Below, in pieces: positions 5,586 to 8,502 of a stretch of DNA of 8,502 bases. This stretch comes from Acidobacteriota bacterium (GTDB lineage Bacteria; Acidobacteriota; Terriglobia; UBA7540), in assembly GCA_021780055.1 (NCBI GenBank), contig JAJXZM010000561.1, positions 1-8,502 of the forward strand, read 5' to 3'. The translations under genes were made by a program, and so were the position numbers. Under the pieces are notes generated by a model, which was not told where the DNA came from, did no database searches, and saw nothing but the letters and a program-made list of their open reading frames with translations. The number at the start of each line of letters is the position of its first letter. Within the stretch, counting starts at the first letter, position 1.

Positions 5586-8351
5586 TCAACGCGCGACCAG
5601 GGTGATGGGTCCCAGCAAGCCGGAAGGCAGCGGTTGAAGGTTATCCATGTCCTGAGGTTCAAACCTCTTGCCGTAGCGGTCGTAGAGGAGCCTGTAGTCG
5701 GGCAACGATTTCCCTGCCATTTCATTGATCGCAAGGTTCCCGGCCACGATCCGAAAATCGTTCGTCCCTGAGTGGAGAAGCGTGCTGATTTCAAGCTCGT
5801 AGGGTGGGCGCCACACGGACCCCGCACGATGGCCATTGATATAAACCACCGCCGCCTCTCGCACAGGGCTTTCAATCCACGCCTGCGTGCCATTCTGGCG
5901 ATGATGCGGCGTGATGGGAACGCCCTTGCCGAAATTCAGATAGACCTTCGCTCCGGGTTTGAGCATGGTGTCCGGAACGCGCACGGCTTTCTCATAAACG
6001 CCCTGGCCGGAGAAATAGCGAAGGCCTTCCAATTCCGTCCAGGAACGCAGCCGATCCATCTGGAAAGATTTTCCCGTTCCCGGGAAACTCACCTTCCAGT
6101 CGCGGCTTAAATCGAAGGGGGCTGGCAAGCTATCCGGTTTGGAGGGTGTTGGGTCAGGCGAAACTGAGGAATTGGAGAAGACCAGAACCGCCGATTCATA
6201 CGGTTCAAGGTGCAAGGGCACCGTGATGCGCCCGTCAGAAGCCTTGCTCCATGTGGCGGCCAATTTGGTTCCGGTGAACGGGTCCCATCGTTCTGCCGAT
6301 ACGTTCTTCACCCGGAAAGCGGCTTCGACATGGTGAGTCTGGTTACTGGTGTTGGCCAGAAAATAGATATCGCCGGATTCAAGCTTGCGGCGGATAAAAC
6401 CAATTTCCGGCACTTTAGGATTCAATTCAACGTCCGGAGTCAGCTTCTTAAGGAGAGAGGGGCCGAGGTCCGCTTCGTTTTGAACAAAAAGGCACCGCGC
6501 GCTTTCCGCCTCAAACAATTCGCGTGAAATGGCCTGAATTCCCTCGCCGTCGCGTTTGCCCTCCAGCAAGCCGGGCGCAAGGCCGGGTTTGCGGCGGGTT
6601 GCAATCAGAAGGCCTCCCCGATGAGCATAGTCTCTGAGTTTCTGGTAGACGCCCAAAGGAATCCGTTCAACGCCTGGCATTACTATCGCTCGATAGGGCG
6701 TCCCGACAAGCTGGATTGCCTCATCGTCGATGAAATCGAAATTGAAGCCGGAATCGAGAATGGCAGGCAGTACGTTCTGCCCCAGCAGATCAGCAAGCAC
6801 CTGATTGACCGATGGATTATTGTGAGCAGTGAAGCGCGCCCACGCGTCGCTGTTAGAAAGGTACACGCCAATGTCGTTCGCAGGCTTGCCCTGGCGGAGC
6901 AGGAAGCACATTCGTTGCAGGTAAAGAGCGAGGTCCGGCATCACCGGCCACCACGGGTTGTGATCATTCAACGCGCCAGCCGCATAAAAACGCCACCCCG
7001 GTTCGCCAGCTTCTGGCGCCGAGTAGGGCCAGCCGTGGCCGACAATCTGGTTGATGCCCTGAAGGAAGTTGCGATCGGCTTCGGCCTTCAGGTCCAGCGG
7101 CGTCGCCCGGAAGGCAGGAGAATGAATCCAGGTCCAAGTCTCCGCCGAAGTCACGGGCTTGCCGTACAGGTGGCTTGCCGAGGAGGCCCACCGCGCGGGG
7201 CTGAGACCTCGCCAGTCGGGGTTTTCGCCCTCCGGAAGGTCCACCAGCCTGTTGCTCGACAGGGTAACCGGCGGCTCGCCATAAGCCTGGCAACGAAGGC
7301 GCGTGCCGTTTCGATTTGCCCACTCTCGAAGCGCCACAAGGTAGTGATCGTTGGCAAGGTCAGTAAGGGTATGGCCCCAATCACAGCGGACAGCCGAAGT
7401 CTCAGCGCCTGCGTCTCCCACCAGCGCCAGCAGGTGCGGCTTGAGATCATAGCCTCGGCGTTGGCGAAACTCTTCCAGCAGATCCGGGGTCCAGTTGGAC
7501 CTGTAGACTTCAAGGCTGTCGCTGAAAACTGCGTAAGGCCGTCTCGACCCAAACGCCTGCATCAGGCGGTCTCCGGTAGATCGCAAATAGGCAGTGACAG
7601 CCGTGGCATCGTAGTGATCAATCACAAAACCTTCGGCTCCGACGGCGGCGCGCTTCACCTGCTGGCCAGTCCGGCTGGAAATAAAGAACACCACGGTATG
7701 AAATTGTCGGCCAGATGCCTTCACGCGGGGGCCGCTCAGGTCTGTCAATTCCTGCACACTGGTTCCTGAAAGTTGCTCATGATCGTTTTTGACAGCCCAA
7801 GCCGCAATCAGCGACTCACCAGCTTCAAGGCTGGGGGTGGGAGCGGAGTCGTCCTCATCCGAAAGCTCCACCCGCACAACCCGCAGCATGCCCGCCGCCT
7901 GATTTACCGGAACTTTGCTGCCCCCGTAAGGCCACCCGGTGCAAAGCGTGAGGTCGAGCCGCATTCCCAAATCCTGAGCCTTCTGATTGACGAACCGCAA
8001 GGCACCCAAAAAGCCGTCCGAAAGATAAGGCAGATTACGAATCCCACGAGCAGGATCATCAAGCGCCAGCGGATAGACTGGCAAGATTTCAAACCCGCCA
8101 ATGCCGCCCTCTTTCATTGCGCGTATTTCCCGCTCCAATTCCCCGTGCGTCACCGCGGGCCCGAACCACCACCAGCGCATCATGATACGCCCATCATCAG
8201 GCGGCTTGACGAACGAGCCCCACAGCGACTCACTGCCGTCCGGTACTGCCAAACCCGAAGGCGATTTTGAAAGCCAGGCCAGCGCTGAGAGCTCCAGAGG
8301 AGCGAGTGAGGCTTTTCGCACGAATTCTCTACGTGAATAACGATACTTCAT
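5586..8351 (-). CDS. GH106-family alpha-L-rhamnosidase, Tat-exported
   Basis: A 921-residue glycoside hydrolase, within the usual size range of GH106, a family of inverting enzymes that remove terminal alpha-L-rhamnose from pectic or other plant polysaccharides. The N-terminus carries a twin-arginine signal (SRREFVRK, residues 6-13), so it is likely exported folded to the periplasm or beyond. Family-like stretches include PPDDGRIMMRWWWFGPAV (50-67), EIRAMKEGGIGGFEI (75-89), LTLCTGWPYGG (134-144), FSDSLEVY (276-283), TSAETWTW (401-408) and QGINQIVGHGWPYS (431-444). E281 and E404 are candidate catalytic acids by position; this is inference. The C-terminus (about 745-921) looks like a beta-sandwich sugar-binding domain (AAVVYINGHRAGSVWRPPY). 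The start ATG is preceded by AAGGA at 8362-8366, ten bases away. It follows another minus-strand frame by 21 bases. Other rhamnose-type exoglycosidase specificities cannot be excluded. Confidence 0.85.
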   Translation of the reverse strand: MKYRYSRREFVRKASLAPLELSALAWLSKSPSGLAVPDGSESLWGSFVKPPDDGRIMMRWWWFGPAVTHGELEREIRAMKEGGIGGFEILPVYPLALDDPARGIRNLPYLSDGFLGALRFVNQKAQDLGMRLDLTLCTGWPYGGSKVPVNQAAGMLRVVRVELSDEDDSAPTPSLEAGESLIAAWAVKNDHEQLSGTSVQELTDLSGPRVKASGRQFHTVVFFISSRTGQQVKRAAVGAEGFVIDHYDATAVTAYLRSTGDRLMQAFGSRRPYAVFSDSLEVYRSNWTPDLLEEFRQRRGYDLKPHLLALVGDAGAETSAVRCDWGHTLTDLANDHYLVALREWANRNGTRLRCQAYGEPPVTLSSNRLVDLPEGENPDWRGLSPARWASSASHLYGKPVTSAETWTWIHSPAFRATPLDLKAEADRNFLQGINQIVGHGWPYSAPEAGEPGWRFYAAGALNDHNPWWPVMPDLALYLQRMCFLLRQGKPANDIGVYLSNSDAWARFTAHNNPSVNQVLADLLGQNVLPAILDSGFNFDFIDDEAIQLVGTPYRAIVMPGVERIPLGVYQKLRDYAHRGGLLIATRRKPGLAPGLLEGKRDGEGIQAISRELFEAESARCLFVQNEADLGPSLLKKLTPDVELNPKVPEIGFIRRKLESGDIYFLANTSNQTHHVEAAFRVKNVSAERWDPFTGTKLAATWSKASDGRITVPLHLEPYESAVLVFSNSSVSPDPTPSKPDSLPAPFDLSRDWKVSFPGTGKSFQMDRLRSWTELEGLRYFSGQGVYEKAVRVPDTMLKPGAKVYLNFGKGVPITPHHRQNGTQAWIESPVREAAVVYINGHRAGSVWRPPYELEISTLLHSGTNDFRIVAGNLAINEMAGKSLPDYRLLYDRYGKRFEPQDMDNLQPLPSGLLGPITLVAR

Positions 8352-8361
8352 TCCCGGTTGA

Positions 8362-8366
8362 TCCTT
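8362..8366 (-). promoter_or_regulatory. Ribosome binding site of the GH106 gene
   Basis: AAGGA on the minus strand, ten bases before ATG 8351. It lies between the upstream stop (8373-8375) and the start, which fits operon-style translation of the rhamnosidase. Confidence 0.5.
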
Positions 8367-8372
8367 TCCCCG

Positions 8373-8502
8373 TTATCCTGATTCCGACCTTGTTTCGGGC
8401 CATGAGAATACGTCAACCATGCCGGACATTTCAATGTCGTTATCGAGTGAGAGCCGGTAGGAACCAGAATCGGCAACGCCATGGAGGCGTTCTAGGGTCA
8501 TA
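8373..8502 (-). CDS. C-terminal part of an unrecognised protein, possibly first-in-operon neighbour of GH106
   Basis: The minus strand is open from the right edge to the TAA at 8373-8375, giving at least 42 residues that end in VDVFSWPETRSESG. Codon third positions and composition look protein-like, whereas the opposite strand in this stretch reads as an Arg-rich shadow. An ATG occurs at 8499-8501, so either this is a partial gene or a very small one. The spacing of 21 bases to the rhamnosidase start suggests co-transcription. I do not recognise the family. A carbohydrate-active enzyme would fit the context, but nothing in the sequence shows it. Confidence 0.4.
   Translation of the reverse strand, partial: MTLERLHGVADSGSYRLSLDNDIEMSGMVDVFSWPETRSESG

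Noticed and set aside
5658..5669. GGTTCAAACCTC resembling a tRNA T-loop
   Set aside because: It lies inside the rhamnosidase reading frame, and no acceptor, D or anticodon arms are found around it.
6621..7769. A 382-codon open frame on the plus strand opposite the rhamnosidase gene
   Set aside because: It is long because of high GC and skewed codon use in the real gene. Its composition is not protein-like and the minus strand has clear GH106 motifs.

Overview
The window looks like a chromosomal segment from an Acidobacteriota (Terriglobia-like) genome. No single marker proves this. The inference rests on moderately high GC, a secreted FG-GAP/choice-of-anchor-D protein with a poly-glycine C-terminal module of a kind I associate with acidobacteria, a Tat-exported GH106 rhamnosidase, and a GTCATTCTGAGCGCAGCG-type intergenic repeat that I recall from such genomes. 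No search was run.

Layout. At 1-103 (+) is the tail of a gene that probably encodes TrmFO. A dispersed-repeat-like spacer follows, then a complete tyrosine recombinase of the XerC/XerD family (193-1110, +). Facing it tail to tail, 19 bases away, is a large minus-strand gene (1130-4822). It encodes a 1230-residue secreted protein with a signal peptide, 14 FG-GAP/VCBS beta-propeller blades, three ASH (choice-of-anchor D) domains, an Ig-like domain, and a C-terminal module of two hydrophobic helices, an internal lipobox and seven glycines. Its upstream region (4823-5585) is the most structured non-coding stretch. It holds a near-consensus minus-strand promoter with a palindrome over the -35 box, a leader of about 140 bases with a hairpin and an unused AGGAGG, a possible divergent plus-strand promoter, and a degenerate tandem array of ACGAACC motifs spaced by about one helical turn. 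Beyond it, a minus-strand GH106 family alpha-L-rhamnosidase (5586-8351) carries a twin-arginine signal. It starts 21 bases after the stop of another minus-strand reading frame that reaches the right edge, which suggests a small operon entering from the right.

How the genes may work together. trmFO-xerC is a conserved housekeeping neighbourhood (tRNA modification; chromosome dimer resolution). The two minus-strand genes both encode exported products: a plant-polysaccharide exoglycosidase and a large cell-surface propeller protein that could bind glycans or proteins. They lie in the same direction but are separated by 763 bases with a separate promoter, so they are probably not one transcript.

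I see no CRISPR array, transposase, phage gene, rRNA or tRNA, and no clear novel multi-gene system. The observations most worth following are the C-terminal sorting module of the FG-GAP protein and the phased repeat array downstream of the rhamnosidase gene.
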